From Pseudomonas sp. BBP2017 (GTDB lineage: Bacteria; Pseudomonadota; Gammaproteobacteria; Pseudomonadales; Pseudomonadaceae): a stretch of DNA of 64,000 nucleotides. The stretch lies in the NCBI RefSeq assembly GCF_003024385.1, contig NZ_PVZN01000002.1, positions 434,001 to 498,000 of the forward strand. The letters run 5' to 3'. The notes beneath the pieces were generated by a model. It saw only the letters and a program-made list of their open reading frames with translations. It did not search any database and was not told the DNA's origin. Shown here piece by piece: positions 8,407 through 19,885 of this stretch (the stretch's first letter is position 1; each line of letters opens with the position of its first letter). The position numbers and the translations under genes were made by a program.

Positions 8407-9684
8407 ATGAATGAGCAGGCCCCGAGCGTTGAGCAACGCTTCGAATCGACCCCAGCAGCCCTCGGCAGCTGGTCCCGTCAGGATACAACCTGGATGCTGG
8501 GCCTGTTTGGCACGGCCATCGGCGCTGGAACCCTGTTCCTGCCAATCAATGCCGGGCTTGGTGGCTTCTGGCCCTTGCTGATCCTGGCGTTGCTGGCGTT
8601 CCCGATGACTTACTACGCCCACCGTGGGCTGACCCGCTTTGTACTGTCCGGGCGCGATGGCGGCGACATCACCGACGTGGTCGAAGAGCACTTCGGCATC
8701 CAGGCCGGTGCCCTTATCACCTTGCTGTACTTCCTCGCCATCTTCCCGATTCTGCTGATCTACAGTGTGGCCCTGACCAACACGGTCGGCAGCTTCATGG
8801 AACATCAGTTGCACATCGAACCGCCACCGCGCACCGTGCTGTCGTTCGTGCTGATTCTCGGTTTGCTGGCCATCGTGCGCTGCGGCGAGCAGGCCACTGT
8901 CAAGGTCATGAGCCTGCTGGTCTATCCATTCATCGTTGCCTTGGCATTCCTTGCGGTGTTCCTGATTCCGCACTGGAGCGGCGGCATCCTCACCACCGCC
9001 ACTGAAGTGCCGTCGGCTTCGGCTTTCCTGCACACCCTGTGGCTGGCAATTCCGGTGATGGTGTTCTCCTTTAACCATTCGCCGATCATCTCGGCCTTTG
9101 CCGTCGACCAGAAACGCCGTTACGGCGTGCACGCCGACGAGCGCAGCGGGCAGATCCTGAGCCGTGCCCATCTGCTGATGGTGGCAATGGTGATGTTCTT
9201 CGTGTTCAGCTGCGTGCTGACCCTGACCCCGGCACAGCTGGCCGAAGCCAAGGCGCAGAACCTGTCGATCCTTTCGTACCTGGCCAACCATTTCAGCAAC
9301 CCGACCATCGCCTTTGCCGCGCCGTTGATTGCCTTCATCGCGATTGCCAAGTCGTTCCTGGGCCATTACATCGGCGCCAGCGAGGGCCTCAAGGGCTTGA
9401 TCGTCAAGACCGGCAAACGCCCGGGTGCCAAGGCCCTGGATCGCATCACCGCAGCCTTCATGCTGGTAATCTGCTGGGTCGTCGCCACCCTCAATCCGAG
9501 CATCCTCGGCATGATCGAGACCCTCGGCGGCCCGGTGATCGCGGCGATTCTGTTCCTGATGCCGATGTACGCCATCCGAAAAGTACCGGCCATGCGTAAA
9601 TACAGCGGGCAGATGTCCAACGTCTTCGTCGTGGCGGTCGGCCTGGTGGCGATCTCGGCGCTGGTTTACTCGCTGTTGAGCTGA
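8407..9684 (+). CDS. sdaC: Serine/threonine transporter, HAAAP family (SdaC-like)
   Basis: A 425-residue inner-membrane transporter with about 11 hydrophobic segments. It closely resembles E. coli SdaC across its length, for example WMLGLFGTAIGAGTLFLPIN, MVFSFNHSPIISAFAVD and LNPSILGMIETLGGP. SdaC is a proton-coupled L-serine importer. I start at the ATG at 8407 (MNEQAPSVEQ); the longer upstream frame has no membrane or family-like content. It follows the D-lysine genes after a REP pair, with no obvious functional link. Confidence 0.85.
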   Translation: MNEQAPSVEQRFESTPAALGSWSRQDTTWMLGLFGTAIGAGTLFLPINAGLGGFWPLLILALLAFPMTYYAHRGLTRFVLSGRDGGDITDVVEEHFGIQAGALITLLYFLAIFPILLIYSVALTNTVGSFMEHQLHIEPPPRTVLSFVLILGLLAIVRCGEQATVKVMSLLVYPFIVALAFLAVFLIPHWSGGILTTATEVPSASAFLHTLWLAIPVMVFSFNHSPIISAFAVDQKRRYGVHADERSGQILSRAHLLMVAMVMFFVFSCVLTLTPAQLAEAKAQNLSILSYLANHFSNPTIAFAAPLIAFIAIAKSFLGHYIGASEGLKGLIVKTGKRPGAKALDRITAAFMLVICWVVATLNPSILGMIETLGGPVIAAILFLMPMYAIRKVPAMRKYSGQMSNVFVVAVGLVAISALVYSLLS

Positions 9685-9850
9685 CCGGCTGCCCGGCCAC
9701 CCGGAAGCAGGATTGTCTGCTTTCGAGTGGCCTATTTGTCCACAATAATTGTCTGGCAATACAACAATTTGTTGCTCCCCCATAGGTGCCCGGGCACTTT
9801 CATGATTAACTCTGGTCCTTTATCACTCACCCCGCATAAGGACTCAGCTC

Positions 9851-10351
9851 ATGGCTCAAGTGACTCTCAAAGGCAATCCTGTTCAGGTCAACGGCGAACT
9901 GCCGAAGGTCGGCTCGAAAGCGCCAGCGTTTTCCCTGGTTGGTGCAGGCCTGGCCGACGTGACCCTGGCCAGCCTGGCCGGCAAGCGCAAAGTGCTGAAC
10001 ATCTTCCCAAGCGTTGACACCCCGACCTGCGCTACCTCGGTACGCACCTTCAACAAGAAGGCCAGCGAAGTGAACAACACCGTGGTGCTGTGCATCTCCG
10101 CCGACCTGCCGTTCGCTCAAGCGCGGTTCTGCGGCGCTGAAGGCCTGGAGAACGTCCAGAACCTGTCGACCCTGCGTGGCCGCGAGTTCGTCGAGAACTA
10201 TGGCGTTGCCATCGCTGATGGCCCGCTCGCCGGCCTGACCGCCCGTGCCGTGGTGGTGCTGGATGAAAATGACAAGGTGCTGCACAGCGAGCTGGTTGGC
10301 GAAATCGCTGACGAGCCGAACTATGATGCTGCTCTGGCAGTGCTCAAGTGA
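9851..10351 (+). CDS. tpx: Thiol peroxidase
   Basis: A 166-residue atypical 2-Cys peroxiredoxin. The peroxidatic cysteine is C60 in [14 protein letters not shown] and the resolving cysteine is C94 in [10 protein letters not shown], the canonical Tpx numbering. It reduces lipid and alkyl hydroperoxides using thioredoxin, and the lack of a signal peptide points to the cytoplasm or a loose periplasmic association. It is monocistronic: the next gene is 269 bp away, after a REP pair and a strong terminator. Upstream lies a 13-bp symmetric element CAACAATTTGTTG (9762-9774) of unknown role. Confidence 0.95.
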   Translation: MAQVTLKGNPVQVNGELPKVGSKAPAFSLVGAGLADVTLASLAGKRKVLNIFPSVDTPTCATSVRTFNKKASEVNNTVVLCISADLPFAQARFCGAEGLENVQNLSTLRGREFVENYGVAIADGPLAGLTARAVVVLDENDKVLHSELVGEIADEPNYDAALAVLK

Positions 10352-10361
10352 TCCAACGGTA

Positions 10362-10425
10362 GGAGCGGGCTTGCCCCGCGATGCGATGTGACTGACCGCT
10401 CGCAATCGCGGGGCAAGCCCGCTCC
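10362..10425. repeat. REP inverted pair, 19-bp perfect arms
   Basis: Perfect 19-bp arms at 10362-10380 and 10407-10425 downstream of tpx, with the same core sequence as the 8201-8247 pair. Confidence 0.85.
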
Positions 10426-10472
10426 CACCGGGGTAATGGCTCCCCTCTGCAATGATGCTGTTAGCAATTGTT

Positions 10473-10497
10473 ACGGCCTGGACATAGTCCAGGCCGT
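10473..10497 (+). terminator. Rho-independent terminator after tpx
   Basis: A hairpin with an 11-bp stem (GGCCTGGAC core at 10475-10483 pairing with GTCCAGGCC at 10487-10495), a 3-nt loop, and a following GTTTTCATTT tract. Confidence 0.8.
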
Positions 10498-10619
10498 TTT
10501 CATTTACAGTTCATTGTCTTAGCAACGTAAGCTCAAGGTAAATTGCCGGTAAAGGCGCTTTGCTTATCCCGCTGCAGTGCTTATCGTTCAGCCTCCTCAA
10601 AAGAATTCTTTCCAGTCCA

Positions 10620-11903
10620 ATGGTCGATCAACCGATGCTTTCTCGTTCCCGTTCCCCTCGTCGCTGGCTTGTCGGCCTGCTGATCCTGCTGCTGGTTGCC
10701 GGCCTGTGCTGGTGGCTGTGGCCGTCTCCAGCACCGCACAAGGCTGCTGGCGCACCCGGTGGCAAGGGCGGACGACCAGGCTTCGGGGCCTTTGCCGGGC
10801 CGGTGCCGGTGCGCGTCGAGCCGGCTACCGTCGGTGACTTCCCGGTCTACCTCAAGGCCTTGGGTACGGTGACCGCGACCAATACCGTCAACGTCCGCAG
10901 CCGGGTAGGCGGCGAGCTGATCAAGGTCAACTTCCAGGAAGGGCAGAAGGTCAAAGCCGGTGACCTGCTCGCCGAGATCGACCCGCGCAGCTACCAGATC
11001 GCCTTGCAGCAGGCCGAAGGCACCCTGGCACAGAACCTGGCCCAGCTGAAAAACGCCCAGATCGACCTGGAACGCTATAAAGGCCTGTACGCCGAAGACA
11101 GTATCGCCAAGCAGACCCTCGACACGCAGGTGGCGCTGGTCGGCCAATACCAGGGCACCATCAAGACCAATCAGGCGGCGGTCGGCGATGCCAGGCTGAA
11201 CCTGGAATTCACCCGTATCCGTGCACCGATCACCGGCCGCCTGGGCCTGCGTCAGCTCGATGTCGGCAACCTGGTGGCGGCTAACGACACCACGGCGCTG
11301 GTGGTGATTACCCAGACCCAACCGATCACTGTGGCCTTTACCTTGCCCGAGTCGGAACTCAACACTGTGCTGGCCCGCTACCGCAGTGGCGCCAAGCTGC
11401 CGGTCGAGGCCTGGGATCGCGGCGACCTCAAGCAGCAGGCCGTCGGTGTACTGCGTAGCCTCGACAACCAGATTGACACCACCACCGGCACCCTGAAGTT
11501 CAAAGCGCTCTTCGAGAACCAGGACGAAGTGCTGTTTCCCAACCAGTTCGTCAACGTGCGCCTGCTGGCCGACACCTTGACCAACGTGGTGCTGGCGCCT
11601 TCGGCCGCCATTCAGTTCGGCACCGACGGCTCCTTCGTGTATGTCATGGAAGGCGACAACAAGGTGCGCATCCGTAAACTCACCCTCGGCGCCAGCAACG
11701 GCGACTACACCGTGGTCACCGCAGGCCTGGCCAAAGGTGAGCGGGTGGTGCTTGAAGGTACCGACCGCTTGCGTGACGGCAGCGAAGTGGAGGTGGTCAA
11801 CGACCGCTCGCAAGTCCCGGCGACACCCGGCCAACATCTGCAGGGTCAGGACAACAACGATGCTGCCGCTGCCGCGGACCGTAAGGGCAAGGCCGGCGCA
11901 TGA
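10620..11903 (+). CDS. muxA: RND efflux periplasmic adaptor MuxA (MdtA family)
   Basis: Membrane fusion protein of a tripartite RND pump. I start at the ATG at 10620 ([13 protein letters not shown]), giving 427 residues. A basic N-terminus and one hydrophobic segment ([20 protein letters not shown]) anchor it in the inner membrane. After a glycine-rich linker come the barrel-sandwich halves ([21 protein letters not shown] and [20 protein letters not shown]) around an alpha hairpin, then beta-barrel domains. It overlaps muxB by 4 bp. The order adaptor - RND - RND - outer membrane factor is that of P. aeruginosa muxABC-opmB, which contributes to resistance to novobiocin, beta-lactams such as aztreonam, and macrolides. 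Confidence 0.92.
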   Translation: MVDQPMLSRSRSPRRWLVGLLILLLVAGLCWWLWPSPAPHKAAGAPGGKGGRPGFGAFAGPVPVRVEPATVGDFPVYLKALGTVTATNTVNVRSRVGGELIKVNFQEGQKVKAGDLLAEIDPRSYQIALQQAEGTLAQNLAQLKNAQIDLERYKGLYAEDSIAKQTLDTQVALVGQYQGTIKTNQAAVGDARLNLEFTRIRAPITGRLGLRQLDVGNLVAANDTTALVVITQTQPITVAFTLPESELNTVLARYRSGAKLPVEAWDRGDLKQQAVGVLRSLDNQIDTTTGTLKFKALFENQDEVLFPNQFVNVRLLADTLTNVVLAPSAAIQFGTDGSFVYVMEGDNKVRIRKLTLGASNGDYTVVTAGLAKGERVVLEGTDRLRDGSEVEVVNDRSQVPATPGQHLQGQDNNDAAAAADRKGKAGA

Positions 11904-14900
11904 ACCTCTCGCGGCTGTTCATCCTGCGCCCGGTGGCGACCACCTTGAGCATGCTGGCCATTGTTCTGGCTGGCCTGATCGCCTACACCTTGCTACCAGT
12001 GGCAGCTCTGCCGCAGGTCGATTACCCGACTATTCGGGTCATGACCCTGTATCCGGGCGCCAGCCCGCAGGTGATGACCAGCGCGGTCACCGCGCCGCTG
12101 GAGCGTCAGTTCGGGCAGATGCCGGGTTTGACCCAGATGGCCTCGACCAGCTCCGGTGGCGCCTCGGTGCTGACCTTGCGCTTTAGCCTGGACATGAACA
12201 TGGATGTCGCCGAGCAGCAAGTCCAGGCGGCAATCAACGCCGCCAGCAACCTGCTGCCCAGCGACCTGCCAGCACCGCCGGTGTACAACAAGGTCAACCC
12301 GGCGGATACCCCGGTGCTGACTCTGGCGATCTCGTCGAAAACCATGCCGCTGCCCAAGCTCAACGATCTGGTCGACACCCGCGTGGCGCAAAAAATCGCG
12401 CAGATCAGCGGCGTTGGTATGGTCAGTATTGCCGGTGGCCAGCGCCAGGCGGTGCGGATCAAGGTCAATCCTGATGCCCTGGCTTCCGCCGGGCTCAACC
12501 TGGCGGACGTGCGCACCCTGATCGGCGCGTCCAACGTCAATCAGCCCAAGGGCAACTTTGACGGGCCGACCCGGGTGTCGATGCTCGATGCCAACGACCA
12601 GCTGCGTTCCCCCGAGGAATACGCCAACCTGATCCTGGCGTACAACAACGGCGCGCCGCTGCGCCTGAAGGACGTCGCCGAGATCGTCGACGGCGCCGAG
12701 AACGAGCGCCTGGCGGCCTGGGCCAACCAGAACCAGGCGGTACTGCTGAACATCCAGCGCCAGCCGGGCGCAAACGTTATCGAGGTGGTTGACCGGATCA
12801 AGACCCTGCTGCCGTCGATCACCGACAACCTGCCGGCCGGCCTTGATGTCAGTGTACTCACCGACCGCACCCAGACCATTCGCGCCTCGGTCAAGGATGT
12901 ACGCAACGAGCTGCTGCTGGCTATCGTCCTGGTGGTGATGGTGACCTTTGTGTTCCTGCGCCGCTTCAGCGCCACCCTCATTCCTTCGGTGGCCGTACCG
13001 CTGTCGTTGATCGGCACCTTTGCAGTGATGCACCTGGCCGGGTTTTCGATCAACAACCTGACCCTGATGGCCCTGACCATCGCCACCGGTTTTGTGGTGG
13101 ATGATGCGATCGTCATGCTGGAGAACATTTCCCGGCACATCGAAGAAGGCGAACCCCCCATGCAAGCGGCGCTCAAGGGTGCCCGGCAGATTGGCTTCAC
13201 CCTGATCTCGCTGACCTTCTCGCTAATCGCGGTGTTGATCCCGCTGCTGTTCATGGCCGATGTGGTAGGGCGCCTGTTCCGAGAATTCGCCATCACCCTG
13301 GCGGTGGCGATCCTGATTTCCCTGGTGGTGTCGCTGACCTTGACGCCGATGATGTGCGCGCGCTTGCTCAAACGTGAGCCCACCGAGCAAGAACAAGGGC
13401 GTTTCTACCGCGCCAGCGGCGCCTGGATCGACTGGATGATCGCCTGGTATGGCCGTGGCCTGCAGTGGGTACTCAAGCGCCAGCCGCTGACCCTGCTGGT
13501 GGCCGTGGCGACCCTGGTCCTGACGGTGCTGCTGTACCTGGTGGTGCCCAAGGGCTTCTTTCCGGCTCAGGACACCGGGGTAATCCAGGGTATTTCCGAA
13601 GCGCCGCAGTCGGTGTCCTTTGCCGCCATGAGTGAGCGTCAGCAACAGCTCAGTGCAGTGATCCTTCAGGATCCGGCGGTACAGAGCCTGTCGTCTTACA
13701 TTGGCGTCGATGGTGACAATGCCACGCTCAACAGCGGCCGCCTGCTGATCAATCTCAAGCCCCATGGCGAGCGAGACCTGACCGCCGCGCAGGTGATTGC
13801 CCGGCTGCAGCCGCAGGTCGACAAGCTGGTCGGCATCCGCCTGTTCATGCAACCGGTGCAAGACCTGAGCATCGAAGACCGGGTCAGCCGTACCCAGTAC
13901 CAGTTCAGCCTGTCGTCCCCGGACGCCGAACTGCTGGCGCTGTGGAGCGGCAAGCTGGTCGATGCCCTGCAGCAGCGCCCGGAACTCACCGATGTCGCCA
14001 GCGACCTGCAGGACAAGGGTTTGCAGGTGTTCCTGGTGATCGACCGTGATGCCGCCAGTCGCCTGGGTGTCAACGTCGCCGACATCACCAACGCGCTGTA
14101 CGACGCCTTCGGCCAGCGGCAGATCTCGACCATCTACACCCAGGCCAGCCAGTACCGCGTGGTGCTACAGGCCGAAGCCGCCTCCAGCCTGGGGCCGCAG
14201 GTGCTCGAGCAGATCCACGTGAAAACCACCGATGGCGGCCAGGTGCGGCTGTCGAGCCTGGCGCGCATCGAGCAGCGTCAGGCGCAGTTGGCGATTGCCC
14301 ATATCGGCCAGTTCCCGGCGGTGATGATGTCGTTCAACCTGGGCGAAGGCGCGGCCCTCGGTGAGGCGGTCAAGGCGATCGAGCAGGTGCAGCAGGAGAT
14401 CGGCATGCCGGTCGGCGTGCAGACTCGCTTTCAGGGCGCGGCCGAAGCGTTCCAGAACTCGCTGTCGAGCACCTTGCTGCTGATTCTGGCGGCGGTGGTG
14501 ACCATGTACATCGTGCTTGGCGTGCTCTACGAGAGCTACATCCACCCGGTGACCATCCTCTCGACCCTGCCATCGGCGGCGGTGGGGGCCTTGCTGGCGC
14601 TGATTCTATCCGGTAACGACCTGGGCATGATTGCCATCATCGGCATCATTCTGCTGATCGGTATCGTCAAGAAAAACGCGATCATGATGATCGACTTCGC
14701 CCTCGAGGCCGAACGCAACCAGGGCATGGCGCCGGAAGCGGCGATCTATCAAGCGGCGCTGCTGCGCTTCCGGCCGATCCTGATGACCACCCTGGCGGCC
14801 TTGTTCGGCGCCATCCCGCTGATGCTCGCCAGCGGCTCCGGCGCCGAGTTGCGTCAGCCGCTGGGCCTGGTGATGGTTGGCGGGCTGTTGCTCAGCCAGG

Positions 14901-15001
14901 TGCTGACGCTGTTCACCACACCGGTCATCTACTTGTACTTCGACCGGTTGGCGCGGCGCCTGCGCCCGCAGCCTGACGTTGCGGTGCAGGACCTGCCATG
15001 A
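11900..15001 (+). CDS. muxB: RND efflux transporter MuxB
   Basis: A 1033-residue RND pump subunit of the MdtB type. It has the N-terminal transmembrane helix, two large periplasmic loops and 12 predicted membrane segments. The proton-relay aspartates lie in TM4 ([25 protein letters not shown]). The second half has the [15 protein letters not shown] signature in TM10. It works as a heteromultimer with MuxC, since this subfamily needs two different RND proteins. Start and stop codons overlap both neighbours by 4 bp, implying coupled translation. Confidence 0.94.
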   Translation: MNLSRLFILRPVATTLSMLAIVLAGLIAYTLLPVAALPQVDYPTIRVMTLYPGASPQVMTSAVTAPLERQFGQMPGLTQMASTSSGGASVLTLRFSLDMNMDVAEQQVQAAINAASNLLPSDLPAPPVYNKVNPADTPVLTLAISSKTMPLPKLNDLVDTRVAQKIAQISGVGMVSIAGGQRQAVRIKVNPDALASAGLNLADVRTLIGASNVNQPKGNFDGPTRVSMLDANDQLRSPEEYANLILAYNNGAPLRLKDVAEIVDGAENERLAAWANQNQAVLLNIQRQPGANVIEVVDRIKTLLPSITDNLPAGLDVSVLTDRTQTIRASVKDVRNELLLAIVLVVMVTFVFLRRFSATLIPSVAVPLSLIGTFAVMHLAGFSINNLTLMALTIATGFVVDDAIVMLENISRHIEEGEPPMQAALKGARQIGFTLISLTFSLIAVLIPLLFMADVVGRLFREFAITLAVAILISLVVSLTLTPMMCARLLKREPTEQEQGRFYRASGAWIDWMIAWYGRGLQWVLKRQPLTLLVAVATLVLTVLLYLVVPKGFFPAQDTGVIQGISEAPQSVSFAAMSERQQQLSAVILQDPAVQSLSSYIGVDGDNATLNSGRLLINLKPHGERDLTAAQVIARLQPQVDKLVGIRLFMQPVQDLSIEDRVSRTQYQFSLSSPDAELLALWSGKLVDALQQRPELTDVASDLQDKGLQVFLVIDRDAASRLGVNVADITNALYDAFGQRQISTIYTQASQYRVVLQAEAASSLGPQVLEQIHVKTTDGGQVRLSSLARIEQRQAQLAIAHIGQFPAVMMSFNLGEGAALGEAVKAIEQVQQEIGMPVGVQTRFQGAAEAFQNSLSSTLLLILAAVVTMYIVLGVLYESYIHPVTILSTLPSAAVGALLALILSGNDLGMIAIIGIILLIGIVKKNAIMMIDFALEAERNQGMAPEAAIYQAALLRFRPILMTTLAALFGAIPLMLASGSGAELRQPLGLVMVGGLLLSQVLTLFTTPVIYLYFDRLARRLRPQPDVAVQDLP

Positions 15002-18000
15002 ACCTCTCCGCCCCCTTTATCCGCCGCCCGGTCGCGACCATGCTCCTGAGCCTGGCGATCATGCTGCTGGGTGGTGTCAGCTTCGGCCTGTTGCCGGTGG
15101 CGCCGCTGCCGCAGATCGAGTTCCCGGTAATTGTGGTTCAGGCCAACTTGCCGGGGGCCAGCCCCGAGGTGATGGCTGCAACCGTGGCGACCCCGCTGGA
15201 GCGCTCTATGGGGGCGATTTCCGGGGTCACCACGCTCACCAGCAATTCCAGCCAGGGCTCGACCCGGGTGATTCTCGGCTTTGACCAGGGGCGTGATATC
15301 GATGCGGCCGCGCGCGAAGTGCAGGCGGCGATCAATGCCTCGCGCAACCTGTTGCCCAGCGGTATGCGCAGCATGCCGACCTACAAGAAGTTCAACCCGT
15401 CCCAGGCGCCGATCATGGTCCTGGCGCTGACCTCCAGCGTGCTGCAGAAGGGGCAGCTCTACGACCTGGCCTCGACCATTTTGTCGCAGAGCCTGTCCCA
15501 GGTGCCAGGGGTAGGCGAGGTGCAGATCGGCGGCAGCTCGCTGCCGGCGGTGCGGATCGAACTTGAGCCGCAATTGCTCAATCAGTACGGCGTAGCGCTG
15601 GACGATGTGCGCCAGACTATCGCCAATGCCAACCAGCGTCGGCCCAAGGGTTTTATCGAAGACCCTCAGCGTAGCTGGCAGGTGCAGGCCAACGACCAGC
15701 TGGAAAAGGCCAAGGACTACGAGCCGCTGGTGATCCGTTACCAGGACGGTGCGGTCCTGCGCCTGAGCCATGTGGCCAAGGTCACCGATGCGGTGGAGAA
15801 CCGCTACAACAGTGGCTTCTTCAATGATCAGGACGCAGTGCTGCTGGTGATCAACCGCCAGACTGGCGCCAACATCATCGAGACTGTGAACAAGATCAAG
15901 GAGCAACTGCCGGCCCTGGAGTCGCTGATGCCGGCCAGCGTCAAGCTGGATGTGGCCATGGACCGTTCGCCGGTGATCAAGGCAACCCTCAAGGAAGCCG
16001 AACACACGCTGATCATCGCCGTGGTGCTGGTGATCCTTGTGGTGTTCCTGTTCCTCGGCAACCTGCGTGCCTCGCTGATCCCGACCCTGGCGGTGCCGGT
16101 GTCGCTGGTCGGCACCTTCGCGGCCATGTACCTGTGTGGCTTCTCGTTGAACAACATGTCGTTGATGGCGCTGATTCTCGCCACCGGCCTGGTGGTGGAC
16201 GATGCCATTGTGGTGCTGGAGAACATTTCCCGGCATATCGACGAAGGCGTGCCGCCGATGCGCGCCGCCTACCTCGGGTCCAAGGAAGTCGGCTTCACTC
16301 TGTTGTCGATGAACCTGTCGCTGGTGGTGGTGTTTGTCTCGATCCTGTTCATGGGCGGTATCGTCGGCTCGTTGTTCCGCGAGTTCTCCATCACTCTGGC
16401 GGTGGCGATCATTGTTTCGCTGGTGGTTTCCCTGACGCTGACGCCGATGCTTTGCGCACGCTGGCTCAAGCCCCAGGCGCAGGAAGGGCAGACACGCCTG
16501 CAGCGCTGGAGCGAGCAACTCCACCTGCGCATGATGGCCAGCTATGGACGCAGCCTCGACTGGGTCCTGCGCCATCGGGGCCTGACCCTGGCCAGCCTGC
16601 TGGTGACCATCGCGGTCAACATTGCTCTCTACGTGGTGGTGCCCAAGACTTTCCTGCCGCAGCAGGACACCGGTCAGTTAATGGGCTTTGTCCGCGGTGA
16701 CGATGGCCTGTCGTTCCAGGTCATGCAGCCGAAGATGGAAATCTACCGCCAGGCCCTGCTCAGGGACCCAGCGGTGGAAAGTGTCGCCGGCTTCATCGGT
16801 GGCAACAGCGGCACCAACAACGCCGTTGTGCTGGTGCGCCTCAAGCCGATCGGCGAACGCAAGGTCTCCGCGCAGAAGATCATCGAGCGCCTGCGCAAGG
16901 AAATGCCCAAGGTGCCCGGCGGGCGCCTGTTTCTCATGGCCGACCAGGACCTGCAGTTCGGCGGTGGCCGAGACCAGAGCACCTCGCAGTTTCTCTACAC
17001 CTTGCAGAGCAGCGAGCTGTCCGCCTTGCGCGAGTGGTATCCGAAAGTGGTTGCGGCGTTCAAAGCTCTGCCGGAGCTCACCGCCATCGATGCCCGCGAA
17101 GGCGGTGGCACCCAGCAGGTCACCCTGGTGGTCGATCGCGAGCAGGCCAAGCGCCTGGGTATCGACATGAGCATGGTCACTTCGGTGCTGAACAACGCCT
17201 ATAGCCAGCGACAGATTTCGACCATCTACGACAGCCTGAACCAGTATCAGGTGGTGATGGAGATCAACCCCAAATACGCCCAGGACCCGCGTAGCCTGGA
17301 GCAGGTCCAGGTGATCACCGCTGACGGCGCCCGGGTACCGCTGGCAACCTTCGCTCACTACGAAAACAGCCTGGCCGATGACCGGGTCAGCCACGAGGGT
17401 CAGTTCGCCTCTGAAAGCATCAACTTCGACATCGCCGAAGGCTACAGTCAGGACCAGGCCCTGGCCGCGGTCGAGCGGGCGGTGGCCAGGGTCGGTCTGC
17501 CCGAGGACGTGATTGCCAAACTGGGTGGCACCGGCGATGCCTTTGCCGAAAGCCAGAAAGGCCAGCCGTTCATGATTCTCGGGGCGTTGCTGGCGGTGTA
17601 TCTGGTGCTGGGGATTCTCTATGAGAGTTACATTCACCCGCTGACCATTCTCTCGACCCTGCCGTCGGCCGGGGTAGGGGCCTTGCTTACCTTGTATGTG
17701 GTGGGTAGCGAGTTCAGCCTGATTTCCCTGCTCGGCCTGTTCCTGTTGATTGGCGTGGTGAAGAAGAACGCCATCATGATGATCGACCTGGCCTTGCAAC
17801 TGGAACGTCAAGAACAGCTGAGCCCGGAACAATCCATCCGCCGTGCTTGCCTGCTGCGTCTGCGGCCAATCCTGATGACCACCATTGCCGCCATTCTCGG
17901 CGCCTTGCCGTTGCTGCTCAGCCATGCCGAGGGCTCGGAGATGCGCCAGCCGTTGGGCTTGACCATTATTGGCGGGCTGGTCTTCAGCCAGGTCCTCACG

Positions 18001-18105
18001 CTTTACACCACCCCGGTGGTTTACCTCTATCTGGACCGCTTGCGCCATCGTTTCAACCACTGGCGTGGCGTGCGCACCGACGCTGCTTTGGAAACTCCGC
18101 TATGA
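14998..18105 (+). CDS. muxC: RND efflux transporter MuxC
   Basis: A 1035-residue RND pump subunit of the MdtC type, homologous to MuxB throughout. TM4 carries [25 protein letters not shown] and TM10 [19 protein letters not shown]. The N-terminus ([20 protein letters not shown]) is the usual first membrane helix. It overlaps muxB and opmB by 4 bp each. In E. coli MdtBC and P. aeruginosa MuxBC the two RND subunits are not interchangeable, with one doing proton transfer and the other binding drug. Both here keep the aspartate pair. Confidence 0.94.
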   Translation: MNLSAPFIRRPVATMLLSLAIMLLGGVSFGLLPVAPLPQIEFPVIVVQANLPGASPEVMAATVATPLERSMGAISGVTTLTSNSSQGSTRVILGFDQGRDIDAAAREVQAAINASRNLLPSGMRSMPTYKKFNPSQAPIMVLALTSSVLQKGQLYDLASTILSQSLSQVPGVGEVQIGGSSLPAVRIELEPQLLNQYGVALDDVRQTIANANQRRPKGFIEDPQRSWQVQANDQLEKAKDYEPLVIRYQDGAVLRLSHVAKVTDAVENRYNSGFFNDQDAVLLVINRQTGANIIETVNKIKEQLPALESLMPASVKLDVAMDRSPVIKATLKEAEHTLIIAVVLVILVVFLFLGNLRASLIPTLAVPVSLVGTFAAMYLCGFSLNNMSLMALILATGLVVDDAIVVLENISRHIDEGVPPMRAAYLGSKEVGFTLLSMNLSLVVVFVSILFMGGIVGSLFREFSITLAVAIIVSLVVSLTLTPMLCARWLKPQAQEGQTRLQRWSEQLHLRMMASYGRSLDWVLRHRGLTLASLLVTIAVNIALYVVVPKTFLPQQDTGQLMGFVRGDDGLSFQVMQPKMEIYRQALLRDPAVESVAGFIGGNSGTNNAVVLVRLKPIGERKVSAQKIIERLRKEMPKVPGGRLFLMADQDLQFGGGRDQSTSQFLYTLQSSELSALREWYPKVVAAFKALPELTAIDAREGGGTQQVTLVVDREQAKRLGIDMSMVTSVLNNAYSQRQISTIYDSLNQYQVVMEINPKYAQDPRSLEQVQVITADGARVPLATFAHYENSLADDRVSHEGQFASESINFDIAEGYSQDQALAAVERAVARVGLPEDVIAKLGGTGDAFAESQKGQPFMILGALLAVYLVLGILYESYIHPLTILSTLPSAGVGALLTLYVVGSEFSLISLLGLFLLIGVVKKNAIMMIDLALQLERQEQLSPEQSIRRACLLRLRPILMTTIAAILGALPLLLSHAEGSEMRQPLGLTIIGGLVFSQVLTLYTTPVVYLYLDRLRHRFNHWRGVRTDAALETPL

Positions 18106-19589
18106 CCCGACGTCCGTTTCTCTCCGACCGCTCCCTGCAACAACTGCTGGGTGCCCGTGGCTCGCGCCTGCTGGCATCCAGCCTGTGCCTGGCGATGCTC
18201 AGCGCCTGCACCCTGAGCCCGGACTACCAGCGCCCGCAAGCGCCTGAACCGGTGGCGTTCAAGCACGCCGCCGGCTGGACCCAGGCCAATCCTTCCGACG
18301 CCTTGGCCCGTGGCGCCTGGTGGCAGTTGTACGGCGACGCTCAGCTCAATGACCTGGTCGAGCAGCTCAATGCCAGCAACCAGACTGTAGCCCAGTACGA
18401 AGCCCAGTACCGCCAGGCCCAGGCCTTGGTCCGTAGCGCTCGTGGTGGGCTGTTCCCCAGTATGGACCTGAAGGCCGGCAAGACCCGCTCGAGCCAGGGC
18501 ACCGGCAGTTCCAGTTCGAGCCTGAGCAACGCCAGCAGCGGTATTCGCGACACTTACAGCACCAGCCTGGGTGTCAGCTGGGAGGCCGATCTTTGGGGCA
18601 AGCTGCGTGACGGCCTGGCCGCCAATCAAGCCAGCGCCGAGGCGAGCCTGGCCGACATGGCGGCGATCCGTCTGAGCCTGCAATCGGAGCTGGTGCAGAA
18701 CTACCTGCAACTGCGGGTGATGGACGAGCAGAAACGCCTGCTCGAAGCTACGGTCGAGGCCTATCAGCGCTCGCTGACCATGACCGAAAACCAATACCGC
18801 GCCGGGGTGTCTGGCAAGGACGCGGTGGCCCAGGCGCAAACCCAGCTGAAAAGCACCCAGGCCGACCTGATCGACCTGGTCTGGCAGCGCGCTCAGCTGG
18901 AAAACGCCATTGCTGTGCTGCTTGGCAAAGCACCGGCCGATTTTGCCCTGGCCGACAGCAAAGACATCCCGGCATTGCCCCAGGTGCCTGTGGCCTTGCC
19001 TTCGCAACTGCTGGAGCGCCGCCCGGACATTGCCTCGGCCGAGCGCAAGGTGATGTCGGCCAACGCCAGCATTGGCGTGGCCCGTGCTGCGTACTTCCCC
19101 GACCTGACCCTGAGCATGAGCGGCGGCTACAGCAGTAGCAGCTTCAACGACTGGATCAGTCTGCCCAACCGCTTCTGGTCGGTAGGCCCGCAACTGGCCA
19201 TGACCCTGTTCGACGGCGGTCAGCGCTCGGCAGAAGTCGACCGTACCGTAGCGGTCTATGACCAGACCGTGGCGCAATACCGTCAGGCGGTGCTCGATGG
19301 CTTCAAGGAAGTGGAAAACTACCTGGTGCAGCTCGACGTCTACGAGGATGAAGCCAAGGTGCGCAGCGAAGCCCTGGACGCGGCGCGCGAATCTCTGCGC
19401 CTGACTAATAACCAGTATAAGGCGGGGCTGATCGCCTACCTGGATGTGGTCAACGTACAGACTACCGCGCTGAGCAACGAACGCAGCGTACTGACCTTGC
19501 AGCAGGGGCGGCTGGTGGCCAGCGTACAGTTGATCGCGGCACTGGGTGGCGGATGGGATGCGCAAGCGGCGTTTGCTGAGTCGCCTTGA
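18102..19589 (+). CDS. opmB: Outer membrane efflux channel OpmB
   Basis: TolC/OprM-type outer membrane factor, NodT family. The ATG at 18102 overlaps the muxC stop by 4 bp and gives 495 residues. The leader ends in a lipobox (LAMLSAC, cysteine about residue 36) followed by TLSPDYQRP, so the mature protein is a lipoprotein as in OprM. Two repeats of the OEP domain follow. The segment QLLERRPDIASAERKVMSANASIG is family-typical, with periplasmic coiled-coil helices on either side. It completes the tripartite MuxABC-OpmB pump. Confidence 0.92.
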   Translation: MTRRPFLSDRSLQQLLGARGSRLLASSLCLAMLSACTLSPDYQRPQAPEPVAFKHAAGWTQANPSDALARGAWWQLYGDAQLNDLVEQLNASNQTVAQYEAQYRQAQALVRSARGGLFPSMDLKAGKTRSSQGTGSSSSSLSNASSGIRDTYSTSLGVSWEADLWGKLRDGLAANQASAEASLADMAAIRLSLQSELVQNYLQLRVMDEQKRLLEATVEAYQRSLTMTENQYRAGVSGKDAVAQAQTQLKSTQADLIDLVWQRAQLENAIAVLLGKAPADFALADSKDIPALPQVPVALPSQLLERRPDIASAERKVMSANASIGVARAAYFPDLTLSMSGGYSSSSFNDWISLPNRFWSVGPQLAMTLFDGGQRSAEVDRTVAVYDQTVAQYRQAVLDGFKEVENYLVQLDVYEDEAKVRSEALDAARESLRLTNNQYKAGLIAYLDVVNVQTTALSNERSVLTLQQGRLVASVQLIAALGGGWDAQAAFAESP

Positions 19590-19885
19590 TTATTTTTATG
19601 AAAAAATGAATAAAATCAAATGATTAAATTACATTGTCAATGTCATCTGTTGCTTTAGAAGCGTATTGTTGCAAATTGCATGGATAGATGACGTTCGACA
19701 TTAATAGAATTGTGCATCTAGTTGATTTATAAGAATATATTCAACTTGAGCGCTGGATTCTTCTAAGGCCATCGTCATTGCTAAATGCCACTGAAAACTC
19801 CGTGCGTTTCGCCAAAGGTTGAGTACAATCATCGGCTTTTCCCGGGCCGCATCAGTGCCCGGTTCCAAGGGTAGTGGAAGGCCAA
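19590..19885. other. AT-rich gene-free spacer
   Basis: About 300 bp between opmB and mucR. The first half is strikingly AT-rich for this genome (for example ATGAAAAAATGAATAAAATC near 19597). No hairpin with a U tract and no ORF worth calling. It could be a target of MvaT-like silencers or a relic of an insertion, but I see no direct evidence for either. Confidence 0.5.

Noticed and set aside
14929-16575. Long leftward open frame opposite muxC
   Set aside because: Shadow of muxC with low-complexity His/Gln/Arg composition and no ribosome site.
16678-18060. Second long leftward open frame opposite muxC
   Set aside because: Same reasoning: antisense to clear RND sequence, no motif of its own.
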